NCBI GenBank assembly: GCA_016870155.1
Contig: VGCE01000004.1
Coordinates: 62,001-126,000, forward strand
Direction: 5' to 3'
Length of the DNA: 64,000 bases
From: Actinomycetota bacterium
GTDB taxonomy: Bacteria; Actinomycetota; Thermoleophilia; Miltoncostaeales; Miltoncostaeaceae
Shown: in pieces, positions 35,898-47,051 of the stretch
How positions within the stretch are numbered: position 1 is the first letter of the stretch
Layout of the letters: every line of letters starts with the position of its first letter
Translations under genes and position numbers: made by a program
The notes under the pieces: generated by a model
What the model saw: the letters and a program-made list of their open reading frames with translations, nothing else
Databases searched by the model: none
Told to the model about the DNA's origin: nothing

Positions 35898-36232
35898 TGA
35901 GCAGCGACGTCAGCACGATGACCGAGGAGCAGATCCTCGAGCAGATCCAGGCGGAGGTCGCGGGCAACCGCGTGTTCCTCTACATGAAGGGCACGCCCGA
36001 CGCGCCTGCCTGCGGGTTCTCGATGCGCGTGGTGCAGATCCTCGGCCATCTCGGCACCGAGTACGGGTCACGCAACATCCTCGAAGACCCTCGCGTGCGG
36101 GTGGTGCTGTCGGAGTGGTCGGACTGGCCGACGATCCCGCAGCTCTTCGTGGACGGCAAGCTGGTGGGCGGGTGCGACATCGTCACCGAGCTCTACCAGG
36201 ACGGCGAGCTGCAGCATTTGCTGCCCTCATAA
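35894..36232 (+). CDS. grxD: Monothiol glutaredoxin (Grx4 type)
   Basis: 112 residues. CGFS active site in A-C-G-F-S-M-R-V-V, the K-G-T-P-D-A-P glutathione-binding loop, W-P-T-I-P-Q-L-F-V-D-G and G-G-C-D-I-V-T-E-L. Carries or delivers a [2Fe-2S] cluster, usually with BolA. Two overlapping ATGs lie at 35894 and 35897; the first gives the ATGA overlap. Confidence 0.93.
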   Translation: MMSSDVSTMTEEQILEQIQAEVAGNRVFLYMKGTPDAPACGFSMRVVQILGHLGTEYGSRNILEDPRVRVVLSEWSDWPTIPQLFVDGKLVGGCDIVTELYQDGELQHLLPS

Positions 36233-36251
36233 CGACGAACCGGGCCCTCAC

Positions 36252-37238
36252 ATGTCCAGCCACCCCATCGAATTCTCCGAGGATCTGCAGGACACCTCGC
36301 CCGCCACCCGCATCGGGCTGTCGCGGGCCGGCGTGTCGCGATCGGCCAAGGCGATCCGCCTGGCCTTCGGCGGGTCCGAGCACTACATGGACGCCACGGT
36401 GGAGTGCGTGGTGGACCTCGACCCCGACCAGAAGGGCGTGCACATGTCGCGCTTCGAGGAGGAGGTCAACGAGGCCATCGACGCCGTGCTCATCGGCCAG
36501 GCGGTGGCGATCGAGGCGCTGGCCGCGAACATCGCGCGCCGCGTGGTAGAGCGCCAGGGCGCGCTGCGCGGCATGGCGACGATCCGCGCCCGCTATCCGG
36601 TGGAGAAGCGCACGCCCGTGACCGACGTCGCCACGCAGGAGATGTACGGCCTCATCGGCACCGCCGCCGCGCGTCCGGGCAGCAGCCGGCGCGCCGTGGG
36701 CGTGTCGGCCCAGGGAATGAACGCCTGCCCCTGCGCGCAGGGCCTGGTGCGCGAGCAGGCCGAGGCCGCGCTGGCCGCTGACGGCTTCACGTCGGACGAG
36801 ATCGACCGCATCGTGGCCCGCGTGCCCATCGCCACGCACAACCAGCGCGCGCGCGGCACGCTGATCGTCGGAAGCCCCGACGGCCGCGACGTGCCGGCCG
36901 ACGCGCTCATCGAGATCGTCGAGGACGGCATGTCGTCCGAGATCTACGAGCTGCTCAAGCGCCCCGATGAGCTCTACGTGGTTGACAAGGCCCACCGTCG
37001 CCCGCGGTTCGTGGAGGACTCCGTGCGCGAGATGATCGCCGGCGTCATCGCGCGGTTCCCGGAGCTGCCCGACGACGCCTTCATCTCGGCGCACCAGGAG
37101 AACTACGAGACCATCCACACCCACGACGTCGAGGCCGAGCGCCACGGCGTGCTCGGCGAGATGCGCGCCGAAGTGGCCGGCGGCGCCCACGCGCACCGCC
37201 ACCTCACCCTGCCGGAGTGGCTCGACGGCCCCACCTGA
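36252..37238 (+). CDS. folE2: GTP cyclohydrolase FolE2/MptA type
   Basis: Zinc/iron-dependent GTP cyclohydrolase I of type IB, making dihydroneopterin triphosphate for folate. 328 residues; hallmark G-M-N-A-C-P-C-A-Q with the metal-binding Cys, plus F-E-E-E-V-N-E-A-I and H-Q-E-N-Y-E-T-I-H-T-H-D. It follows the glutaredoxin gene by 20 bases, so it belongs to the same operon. The last two codons and stop (P-T-stop) lie inside the left arm of a large palindrome. Confidence 0.88.
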   Translation: MSSHPIEFSEDLQDTSPATRIGLSRAGVSRSAKAIRLAFGGSEHYMDATVECVVDLDPDQKGVHMSRFEEEVNEAIDAVLIGQAVAIEALAANIARRVVERQGALRGMATIRARYPVEKRTPVTDVATQEMYGLIGTAAARPGSSRRAVGVSAQGMNACPCAQGLVREQAEAALAADGFTSDEIDRIVARVPIATHNQRARGTLIVGSPDGRDVPADALIEIVEDGMSSEIYELLKRPDELYVVDKAHRRPRFVEDSVREMIAGVIARFPELPDDAFISAHQENYETIHTHDVEAERHGVLGEMRAEVAGGAHAHRHLTLPEWLDGPT

Positions 37239-37501
37239 GCCGCTCCGCCCAGCGCGCGGGGCGCCCGGGGGTCAGCAGAACCCCCGCCGAAAAAGCGCGA
37301 GAGGCGGGAGGCCCGTCACATGGGGGTGGCGGCGATCGCAGCCGGGGATGATGCGTTTGCGGTCCCCGCAAATGCCGATCCCGTTTCGGCGAGTGGCCGC
37401 CACCCCCATATGACGGGCCTGCCGCGCTGCTGTGGTGTTCGGCGGAGGTACTGCTGAGCCCCGGGCTTCACCGGATCGCTGGGCGGAGCGGCTCAGGTGG
37501 G
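37230..37501. repeat. 272-base imperfect palindrome between folE2 and plsY
   Basis: The left arm (37230-37362) and right arm (37366-37501) are inverse complements over most of their length, roughly three quarters by eye. The outer 25 bases of each arm (37230-37254 and 37477-37501) match perfectly. Other conserved blocks are AGGCCCGTCAYATGGGGG (37309-37326 with 37403-37420) and TTTGCGG/CCGCAAA around a three-base loop (37356-37372). Each arm contains the stop codon of one flanking convergent gene, encoding P-T-stop in both. RNA from either strand would form one long hairpin. Confidence 0.88.
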
Positions 37502-38101
37502 ATCCGGCGAGGCCTTGCGGCCGAGCTGGATGCGGTTCTCGGTGCCCGAGAGCAGGCGCTGGATGTTCTCGCGGTGCTTGATGATCACGAAGAGGCCGGC
37601 GAGGCCGATGAAGGCGACATACGACCAGGGCGCGCCGAAGGCCCAGGCGAGCGGGGCGGCGGCGAGGGCGCAGACGATGCTGGCCACCGATACGTAGCGG
37701 GTGAGCACGACGATGAGCACCCAGAGGATGATGAGCACGCCGCTGGCCGCGGGCACGAGGCCGATGAGCGCGCCGGCGCCCACGGCCACGCCCTTGCCGC
37801 CCTTGAAGCCGGTCCACACGGGGAATACATGGCCGATAATCGCCAGGGCGCCGGCGGCGATGGGCCACCACGGGCCGCCCACCACCCACTGGGCGATGAG
37901 CACCGCGAACGCGCCCTTGGCGATGTCGAGCACCATCACCGCGACGCCCGCCGTGCGCCCGAGGGTGCGGAACACGTTGGTGGCGCCCAGGTTGCCACTG
38001 CCCACGGTGCGCAGGTCAACGCCGTTGATGCGGCCGGCGAGGTAGGCGAAGGGGATGGAGCCCAGCAGGTAGGCCACCACGAGGACGAGGACCTGGTTCA
38101 C
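37493..38101 (-). CDS. plsY: Glycerol-3-phosphate acyltransferase PlsY
   Basis: Transfers acyl from acyl-phosphate to glycerol-3-phosphate, first step of phospholipid synthesis. 202 residues with about five membrane helices; motifs S-G-N-L-G-A-T-N-V-F-R-T-L-G, G-F-K-G-G-K-G-V-A-V-G-A and K-H-R-E-N-I. GTG 38101 overlaps the pgsA stop (GTGA), so both lipid genes are coupled. Confidence 0.92.
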   Translation of the reverse strand: MNQVLVLVVAYLLGSIPFAYLAGRINGVDLRTVGSGNLGATNVFRTLGRTAGVAVMVLDIAKGAFAVLIAQWVVGGPWWPIAAGALAIIGHVFPVWTGFKGGKGVAVGAGALIGLVPAASGVLIILWVLIVVLTRYVSVASIVCALAAAPLAWAFGAPWSYVAFIGLAGLFVIIKHRENIQRLLSGTENRIQLGRKASPDPT

Positions 38102-38673
38102 GGATCTCCGGTGACGTCGGGGGCGGGCACGCGGCCCTCGAAGAGCCGGCGGCGGGCCATGATGAAGTAGTAGGCGCCCGAGATGACGGTGAGCGCCACG
38201 GCGAGGTAGAGCAGGGCGTCGTACTGCCACTGGGGCGCCACGTGCAGGATCACCCAGGCGATGGCCAGGTTCTGGCTGAGGGTCTTGAGCTTGCCGAGGT
38301 TGCTGGCGGGGATCACCAGGTCCTCACGCACGGCCACGAGGCGCAGGCCAGTGACCGCGAACTCGCGCGCGATGATGACCATGGCGATCCAGGCCGATAC
38401 CTCGCCCACCTCGATGAGGCACAGCAGGGCGCCCGTGACCAGCAGCTTGTCGGCGAGCGGATCGAGGAAGGCGCCCGCCACGGTGACCTCGCCACGCGAG
38501 CGCGCGAGCCAGCCGTCGAGCGTGTCGGTGGCCGCGGCCACCACGTAGAGCGCGAACGCCCAGTACCGGCCGCCCTCGTCGTCGACGAGGATCAGCACCA
38601 TCACGACGGGGATCAACGCGATGCGCGCTGCCGTCACGAGCAGTGCGGGGTTCAGCGATGCGCGGCCGCCCAC
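38098..38673 (-). CDS. pgsA: CDP-alcohol phosphatidyltransferase (probable PgsA)
   Basis: 191 residues, membrane-embedded. The CDP-alcohol signature reads D-T-L-D-G-W-L-A-R, then G-A-F-L-D-P-L-A-D-K. Most similar in layout to phosphatidylglycerophosphate synthase, which fits its pairing with plsY; phosphatidylinositol-type enzymes share the signature. GTG start at 38673 follows a leaderless -10 box. Confidence 0.85.
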   Translation of the reverse strand: MGGRASLNPALLVTAARIALIPVVMVLILVDDEGGRYWAFALYVVAAATDTLDGWLARSRGEVTVAGAFLDPLADKLLVTGALLCLIEVGEVSAWIAMVIIAREFAVTGLRLVAVREDLVIPASNLGKLKTLSQNLAIAWVILHVAPQWQYDALLYLAVALTVISGAYYFIMARRRLFEGRVPAPDVTGDP

Positions 38674-38679
38674 GCGTGA

Positions 38680-38685
38680 AGCATA
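38680..38685 (-). promoter_or_regulatory. -10 box TATGCT, leaderless start of pgsA
   Basis: TATGCT on the minus strand, six bases before GTG 38673. It is only seven bases from the -10 box of the divergent ACT-domain gene. Confidence 0.55.
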
Positions 38686-38692
38686 GGACCCC

Positions 38693-38698
38693 TATCCT
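38693..38698 (+). promoter_or_regulatory. -10 box TATCCT, leaderless start at 38705
   Basis: TATCCT, six bases, then ATG 38705. With the opposing TATGCT box it occupies a 31-base intergenic region, so the two promoters' -35 regions must lie in each other's coding sequence. Confidence 0.55.
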
Positions 38699-38704
38699 CG
38701 GCGC

Positions 38705-39229
38705 ATGAACGAATTCACCGTGAGCATCGTCGGCGAGGACCGCCCGGGCATCGTCGCGGACGTCACCGGGGCCCTCCTCGAGGCCGGCGGGAACGTCGAG
38801 AACTGCCGCGCGAGCATCCTCGCCGGGTCGTTCGCGATGGTGCTGGCCGTGCAGGTGCCCGAGTGGGTCACCGACCAGGACATCGTCGACCTGCTGGCCC
38901 CCACGGCGTCGGGCCTCGGCCTGTCGCTGGGCGTGCGCCCGGCCGCCCCCGCGGCCGCGGATGAGGGTCGCGAGCGCTGCGTGATCACCATCTACGGCGC
39001 CGATCGCCCGGGCATCGTGCACGGCGCGGCGTCGGCGCTGGCAGAGGCGGGCGTGAACATCGTCGACCTCAGCTCGCGCCTGGTGGGCGACCCCCCCATC
39101 TACGTGCTGGGCATCGAGGCCGAGCTGCCCGACGGCATGGGCCCCTCCGGCCTGGAGCAGGCGATCCGGTGCCCGGAGCTCGCGGGCCTCGACATGTCGG
39201 TGCAATCGGAGTCCGAGCGCCTCCTCTGA
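38705..39229 (+). CDS. Tandem ACT-domain protein (GcvR-like)
   Basis: 174 residues with two ACT domains: V-S-I-V-G-E-D-R-P-G-I-V-A-D-V-T and I-T-I-Y-G-A-D-R-P-G-I-V-H-G-A-A. Both keep the D-R-P-G-I ligand-loop motif. Resembles GcvR and other amino-acid-sensing regulators; no DNA-binding domain. Its stop overlaps the start of def (CTGA). Confidence 0.85.
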   Translation: MNEFTVSIVGEDRPGIVADVTGALLEAGGNVENCRASILAGSFAMVLAVQVPEWVTDQDIVDLLAPTASGLGLSLGVRPAAPAAADEGRERCVITIYGADRPGIVHGAASALAEAGVNIVDLSSRLVGDPPIYVLGIEAELPDGMGPSGLEQAIRCPELAGLDMSVQSESERLL

Positions 39230-39732
39230 TCCGCCCCGTCGTCATATACCCCGACCGGCGCCTGAAGACGGCCTGCGCGCCGGTCAGGTCGTTCGGTCCC
39301 GCGCTGGCGCGCCTGGCCGCCGACCTGGAGGACACCGCGCGCTCGTTCCCGCGCACCACGGGCATCGCCGCCCCGCAGGTGGGCGAGCTGTGGCGCGCGT
39401 GCTTCGTCGACTGCACTGGGCACCCCAAGGTGCCCGAGGCACACGGGCCGATGGTGCTGGTGAACCCCGACCTGCTTTACCACTCGGGCGCCGAGATCGG
39501 ACGCGAGGGATGCCTGAGCCTGCCGGAGATCACCGCCAACGTGGAGCGCCCGCTGGAGATCGTCGTGGCCTTCGACGACATCGCGGGTGACCGCCATGAG
39601 GTGGAGGCCTCGGGGTTCGAGGCCCGGGTGGTCCTCCACGAGATGGACCACCTGGGCGGGGTGCTGATACTCGACCGGGTGAAGTCGCTCGCGCTCGACG
39701 TATTCGCACGCAAGCGGCGATCGCGCGGGTAG
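39226..39732 (+). CDS. def: Peptide deformylase
   Basis: Removes the N-formyl group from nascent proteins. About 168 residues with the three family motifs: G-I-A-A-P-Q-V-G, R-E-G-C-L-S-L-P, and H-E-M-D-H-L; metal ligands Cys and two His are present. Homology begins with I-R-P-V-V-I-Y-P-D, preceded by CTG at 39226 overlapping the previous stop; the only ATG upstream (39169) lies deep in the ACT gene. Confidence 0.9.
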   Translation: MIRPVVIYPDRRLKTACAPVRSFGPALARLAADLEDTARSFPRTTGIAAPQVGELWRACFVDCTGHPKVPEAHGPMVLVNPDLLYHSGAEIGREGCLSLPEITANVERPLEIVVAFDDIAGDRHEVEASGFEARVVLHEMDHLGGVLILDRVKSLALDVFARKRRSRG

Positions 39733-39800
39733 CGGGCACGTAGCGCCTGCGCGCCCGGCAGCGCGGAACCGCCGTGCGCCTGAGGGTCCGAGGCCGGTGG

Positions 39801-39806
39801 CATCCT
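39801..39806 (+). promoter_or_regulatory. -10-like CATCCT before GTG 39815
   Basis: CATCCT followed by eight bases and GTG. It supports starting the amidase at the GTG that directly begins the signal peptide. Confidence 0.4.
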
Positions 39807-39814
39807 GCCGCCCC

Positions 39815-40549
39815 GTGCGCACCGCTCTCATCGCAATCGCCGCCGCGCTGGCCCTCGCGGCACCCGCCGCCCTCTCGGCCCGGCAGCCGGTGGTACTGGT
39901 GCAGGCCGGGCACCTGAGCCCCGGCGAGCCGGGGTACCTGGCGCAGACCGGGGCATCGGGCAACCCGTTCGGCCTGGAGTCGGAGTTCAACCGGCGCGTG
40001 CGCGACGCCATGGTGAAGCGGCTCACGGCGGCCGGGGTGAACGCCCGGCCGCTGGCCGCGCGCGTGGAGCCCCTGGGCGTGCCCGGCGCGACCTTCGTGA
40101 GCATCCACCACGACTCCCCCGGCGGGGCGGCGATGGTGGGCCACGCGATCACCGGCGGCAACGAGAACTACTACCGCGGCGAGGGCACCGGCACGGCGAG
40201 CCCCACCCCCTACCCCGACAGCGGCCCGCACCGCACGCCGGCCACCGCCGTGAGCCCGGCCGTGGAGCGCACGTCAGCCGGCACTGCCCGCCGCGTGTCC
40301 GCGGCGCTGAAGTCGATCTTCACGCCCGCCAACGGCGCCGGGGGACGGTTCCGCGGGGTCATCCCGCCCGACTCCAACCGCCGCATGAACCACTTCTACG
40401 GCTTCTACCGCACCACCGCGCAGTCGCGCGTGATCATCGAGGTGGGCGCCGCCCCCGATGACAACCGGTTCCTCGCGAAGGTGCCCCTCATCTCGCGCAC
40501 GCTGAGCACGGCGATCGTCAACGACCTGAAGGCCCGAGGGCTGCTCTAG
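39815..40549 (+). CDS. Amidase_3-like N-acetylmuramoyl-L-alanine amidase
   Basis: Secreted cell-wall hydrolase cleaving the sugar-peptide bond. About 244 residues: signal peptide (V-R-T-A-L-I-A-I-A-A-A-L-A-L-A-A-P) and zinc-amidase features Q-A-G-H (His), E-S-E-F-N (Glu), F-V-S-I-H-H-D (His) and V-I-I-E-V-G-A (catalytic Glu). The sequence is atypical (long insertion G-N-E-N-Y-Y-R-G-E-G), so it may be a divergent subfamily. The signal peptide supports start GTG 39815. Confidence 0.72.
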   Translation: MRTALIAIAAALALAAPAALSARQPVVLVQAGHLSPGEPGYLAQTGASGNPFGLESEFNRRVRDAMVKRLTAAGVNARPLAARVEPLGVPGATFVSIHHDSPGGAAMVGHAITGGNENYYRGEGTGTASPTPYPDSGPHRTPATAVSPAVERTSAGTARRVSAALKSIFTPANGAGGRFRGVIPPDSNRRMNHFYGFYRTTAQSRVIIEVGAAPDDNRFLAKVPLISRTLSTAIVNDLKARGLL

Positions 40550-40582
40550 GCGTGCCCCTGGGCGGCCCGGCGCAGGCTCCCG

Positions 40583-40984
40583 TCAGGACGCCTTGGTCTC
40601 CCCACCCCTGATGCCGTGCACCGGCCGGCCGGCGGCGATCCACTGGTAGTACGAGCACGCCGGGCCCATGCCGGTCTGGTACTCGACCACCCGCGGATTG
40701 CGCCCGACCTCCTTGGCGATCTGCGCGTGGGTGAGCAGGTTGGGATCATCCATCTCGGGCCAGCAGATCACCAGGTGCGCCGCGGTGATGTGCTTGGCCA
40801 CGAAGCCGCAGCCCTCCGCCGGGCAGGGCCAGGGGTCGGTGGCGATGCAGTACCAGCCCTGGAGGTCTTCCCCCGAGTCGTCGGTCCAGAGGTTCTCCTC
40901 GACGTCCACCGACTGGTCGGTGGCCTCGATGACGCCCACGCCGGGGCCCGTGCCGGGGTCGAGCCGGCGGTCCTGGTCGCTCAT
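40583..40984 (-). CDS. Small hypothetical protein with Cys/His motif
   Basis: 133 residues from ATG 40984, seven bases after a TAGCCT box. Centre: [26 protein letters not shown], with a C-x4-C ... H-x4-H arrangement that could bind zinc like a small finger. The N-terminus is acidic; the C-terminus contains [10 protein letters not shown]. No signal peptide. Family not recognised. Confidence 0.65.
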   Translation of the reverse strand: MSDQDRRLDPGTGPGVGVIEATDQSVDVEENLWTDDSGEDLQGWYCIATDPWPCPAEGCGFVAKHITAAHLVICWPEMDDPNLLTHAQIAKEVGRNPRVVEYQTGMGPACSYYQWIAAGRPVHGIRGGETKAS

Positions 40985-40991
40985 GGCGGTG

Positions 40992-40997
40992 AGGCTA
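40992..40997 (-). promoter_or_regulatory. -10 box TAGCCT, leaderless start at 40984
   Basis: TAGCCT on the minus strand, seven bases before ATG 40984. Confidence 0.55.
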
Positions 40998-41049
40998 CCG
41001 CGCACCGGTGGGCGGCGGCGCGGGCACAGGCCGGGCACCCCCGTTCTGG

Positions 41050-41055
41050 TAGCGT
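41050..41055 (+). promoter_or_regulatory. Putative -10 box TAGCGT for the mutase-carboxylase operon
   Basis: TAGCGT about 58 bases before ATG 41113. Unlike the leaderless genes, this operon has a leader and a GGAGG Shine-Dalgarno sequence just before the start. Confidence 0.4.
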
Positions 41056-41112
41056 GCCGCCGCACGCGAGGGCCCTCCCGCGCGTGCGTCCTCATCCGCG
41101 GAGGCGTGCCAG

Positions 41113-44272
<3,160 letters not shown>

Positions 44273-44276
<4 letters not shown>

Positions 44277-44467
44277 GCCCCGCGCTCGAGGTATCCCCCG
44301 CCCCCACCCCGGACGAGGCCGCGGCCATCGCCGCGGCGGTGCAGGCCGTGCTCAGCGCGGGCGGCGGCGACGTCGATCCCCGCCCGCATGCGTACCGGTC
44401 GGCCTGGCGCCAGGCGGCCATTCGCGAGGGCGTGGGGCTGGCCCCCGATGAGATGACAAGTCGCTGA
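44273..44467 (+). CDS. Small acyl-CoA carboxylase epsilon-like subunit
   Basis: 64 residues, [24 protein letters not shown]. The P-T-P-D-E-x-A-A segment followed by [12 protein letters not shown] is typical of epsilon subunits that stabilise actinobacterial acyl-CoA carboxylases. It overlaps the beta stop by four bases (GTGA) and the biotin-subunit ATG by one base, so it is locked into the operon. Confidence 0.75.
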
Positions 44468-46242
44468 TGTTCGGCACGGTGCTGGTGGCAAACCGCGGCG
44501 AGATCGCCATCCGCGTCATGCGCACGCTGCGCGAGATGGGAATCCGCTCGGTGGCCGTGTACTCCGAGGCCGACCGCGACGCGCTGTTCGTCCAGTTCGC
44601 CGACGAGGCGCACTCGCTGGGGCCCGGTCCCGCCACCGACACCTACCTGAACATCCCGAAGATCCTCGAGGTGGCCGCGGCATCCGGTGCCGAGGCCGTG
44701 CACCCCGGCTACGGGTTCCTGGCCGAGAACGCCACGTTCGCGCGGGCGTGCGAGGAGGCCGGCATCACGTTCATCGGCCCGCCGCCCGACGCCATCGACG
44801 CCATGGGATCGAAGACCGCCGCCCGCGCCCTCATGGACGCCGCGGGCGTGCCGATCGTGCCGGGCGTCACCGAGGGCGTGGCCGACGTGGCCGAGGCCAC
44901 GGGAATCGCCGAGCAGATCGGCTACCCCATCGCGGTGAAGGCGGCGGCGGGTGGTGGTGGCAAGGGATTCCGCGTGGCGCTCACGCCCGACGACCTGGAG
45001 GGCGCCTTCGAGGGCGCGCGGCGCGAGAGCGAGAAGTTCTTCGCCGACTCCACCGTGTATCTGGAGCGCTACCTGCCCCACCCGCGGCACGTGGAGATCC
45101 AGGTGCTGGCCGACGGCCACGGCACCACGCTGTGGCTGGGCGAGCGCGACTGCTCGGTGCAGCGCCGCCACCAGAAGCTGGTGGAGGAGACCCCCAGCCC
45201 CATCGTGGGCGACGACCTGCGCCGCCGCATGGGCGAGGCCTCGGTGCGCGCGGCCGAGGCCGTGGGCTACCGGTCGGCCGGCACGCTGGAGTACCTGGTG
45301 TCGGGGGAGGAGTTCTTCTTCCTCGAGATGAACACGCGAATCCAGGTGGAGCACACGGTCACCGAGATGGTCACCGGGCTCGACCTCATCCGCGAGCAGG
45401 TCCGCATCGCGGCGGGCGAGCCGGTGTCCATCACGCAGGACGAGGTGGCACCGCGCGGCCACGCCTTCGAGTGCCGCATCAACGCCGAGGACGCCCAGAG
45501 GCGGTTCCTCCCCACCCCGGGGCCCATCACCGCGTACCGCGAGCCGGCCGGGCCGGGCGTGCGCGTGGACTCGGGCGTGCAGGGCGGATCGGTGATCAGC
45601 GACATGTACGACCCCATGGTGGCCAAGCTCATCACCTGGGACGTCGACCGCGAGGCCGCGCGCAAGCGCATGCTGCGGGCGCTCGAGGAGTACGTGGTGG
45701 AGGGCGTCACCACGCTCATCCCGTTCCACATCTGGCTGCTGAACGAGCAGGAGTTCATCGACGGCGGGGCCTGCCACGACGCCCTCGAGGTGATGAGCGC
45801 CGAGGACACCCCGCTTCCGCCCCGCGACGGCTCGCCGCCGCCTGCGCCCGAGGCACCCGAGGCCGAGCCGGTGGCCGAGCGCACGATGGTGGCCGAGGTG
45901 GGCGGGCGCAGGTTCGACGTGCGGCTCTTTATTCCCGAGAAGGACCTGGCCGCCGGGGGAGCGCCCGCGCCGAAGAAGAAGCGCGAGCGCAAGGGCGGCG
46001 GACATCACGGGTCGGGCGGCGGCAGCGCCACGGGCGACGTGCACAGCCCCATGCAGGGCACCGTGCTGAGCGTTGCCGTGGAGGCCGGGCAGGAGGTGGC
46101 CGTGGGCGACGTGATCTGCATCATCGAGGCCATGAAGATGGAGAACGAGGTGACCGCCCACACGGCCGGGGCCATCACCTCGGTGTCCGTGGAGGCCGGG
46201 CAGTCCGTGGCCGCCGACGAGGTCATCGCCGTAATCGGCTGA
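44467..46242 (+). CDS. Biotin carboxylase/biotin carrier subunit
   Basis: 591 residues. ATP-grasp biotin carboxylase (L-V-A-N-R-G-E-I-A-I-R, H-P-G-Y-G-F-L-A-E-N, K-A-A-A-G-G-G-G-K-G, L-E-M-N-T-R-I-Q-V-E-H) followed by a linker and a C-terminal biotinyl domain with E-A-M-K-M-E-N-E-V. It carboxylates its own biotin and hands CO2 to the beta subunit. Confidence 0.95.
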   Translation: MFGTVLVANRGEIAIRVMRTLREMGIRSVAVYSEADRDALFVQFADEAHSLGPGPATDTYLNIPKILEVAAASGAEAVHPGYGFLAENATFARACEEAGITFIGPPPDAIDAMGSKTAARALMDAAGVPIVPGVTEGVADVAEATGIAEQIGYPIAVKAAAGGGGKGFRVALTPDDLEGAFEGARRESEKFFADSTVYLERYLPHPRHVEIQVLADGHGTTLWLGERDCSVQRRHQKLVEETPSPIVGDDLRRRMGEASVRAAEAVGYRSAGTLEYLVSGEEFFFLEMNTRIQVEHTVTEMVTGLDLIREQVRIAAGEPVSITQDEVAPRGHAFECRINAEDAQRRFLPTPGPITAYREPAGPGVRVDSGVQGGSVISDMYDPMVAKLITWDVDREAARKRMLRALEEYVVEGVTTLIPFHIWLLNEQEFIDGGACHDALEVMSAEDTPLPPRDGSPPPAPEAPEAEPVAERTMVAEVGGRRFDVRLFIPEKDLAAGGAPAPKKKRERKGGGHHGSGGGSATGDVHSPMQGTVLSVAVEAGQEVAVGDVICIIEAMKMENEVTAHTAGAITSVSVEAGQSVAADEVIAVIG

Positions 46243-46243
46243 C

Positions 46244-47041
46244 ATGACCCGGGTCGTCATGTGGGCCGGCCGCCTGGGGGCGGGCCGCGCCTCGGCCGGG
46301 GCCCTCGTGGAGCCCGGCGACGCCGACCGCGAGACGGTGCGACGCGCGGTGCTCGCATGCGGGGTGGCCCTTGCGGCCGATCGCCTGGCTGCCGCCGACG
46401 GAGCCGGGCGCCACGCGGTGATCCGCGCGTTCGGCGCGTCGGCGCCCGAGGACCTGGTCGACCTGACCGGCCGCTGCGAGATCGGCGGGCTGGCGGTGCC
46501 CCCGGGCGAGGTGTCCCCTCCCCCGGGCGCGGCGATCGCCGACCTCACGCTGCACCCCGGCGACGATCCCGACGACGCCGAGCCCACCATCTACACCGGG
46601 GACATCGACCCGGCAGAAGCCGCCGCGCTCACCGCGGCGGCGCTGGCGCGGGCGCTGCCGCGCGACCCGCTGCACCTGGCGCGCTCAGGCGTGGCGCTTC
46701 GCGCGCTGGCCCGCGAGGCCACGGTGTATCCCGAGACCCTGCGCGATATGGCCAGCGGAATCGCGGTGACGGCCCGCGACCCCGAGGACGTGCGGCTGTT
46801 CAGCGGCCCGGACGCCACGGCCGACGATGACGACCGCCGCTGGCGCATGCCCGACGGCCGCACCGCCGGCATCGCCCTGGGCGCCGCGATCGTGGTGGGC
46901 GCAATCGGGGTGGGCATCGCCGCCGCGCTGGTTGCGGTGCTCGACCCATCCACGGCCAACCGCACCACCGCCCTGGTGGTGGGCGGCATCATCGGCGCGA
47001 TCGTCGGGTGCGTGGTGGCGCAACGGGTGCTGCGCCGCTAG
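46244..47041 (+). CDS. Hypothetical protein with C-terminal membrane helices
   Basis: 265 residues. The N-terminal three quarters is Ala-rich and soluble, and two hydrophobic segments near the end (A-L-G-A-A-I-V-V-G-A-I-G-V-G-I-A-A-A-L; V-V-G-G-I-I-G-A-I-V-G-C-V-V) form a membrane hairpin. One base separates it from the biotin-subunit stop, so it is in the carboxylase operon. It is convergent with the RHS gene. No domain recognised. Confidence 0.65.
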   Translation: MTRVVMWAGRLGAGRASAGALVEPGDADRETVRRAVLACGVALAADRLAAADGAGRHAVIRAFGASAPEDLVDLTGRCEIGGLAVPPGEVSPPPGAAIADLTLHPGDDPDDAEPTIYTGDIDPAEAAALTAAALARALPRDPLHLARSGVALRALAREATVYPETLRDMASGIAVTARDPEDVRLFSGPDATADDDDRRWRMPDGRTAGIALGAAIVVGAIGVGIAAALVAVLDPSTANRTTALVVGGIIGAIVGCVVAQRVLRR

Positions 47042-47051
47042 AAGCCGGGCC

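Noticed and set aside
37239-37492. Possible small genes in the palindrome
   Set aside because: Short frames exist, but the arms' base pairing explains the sequence better and no ribosome-binding site is seen.
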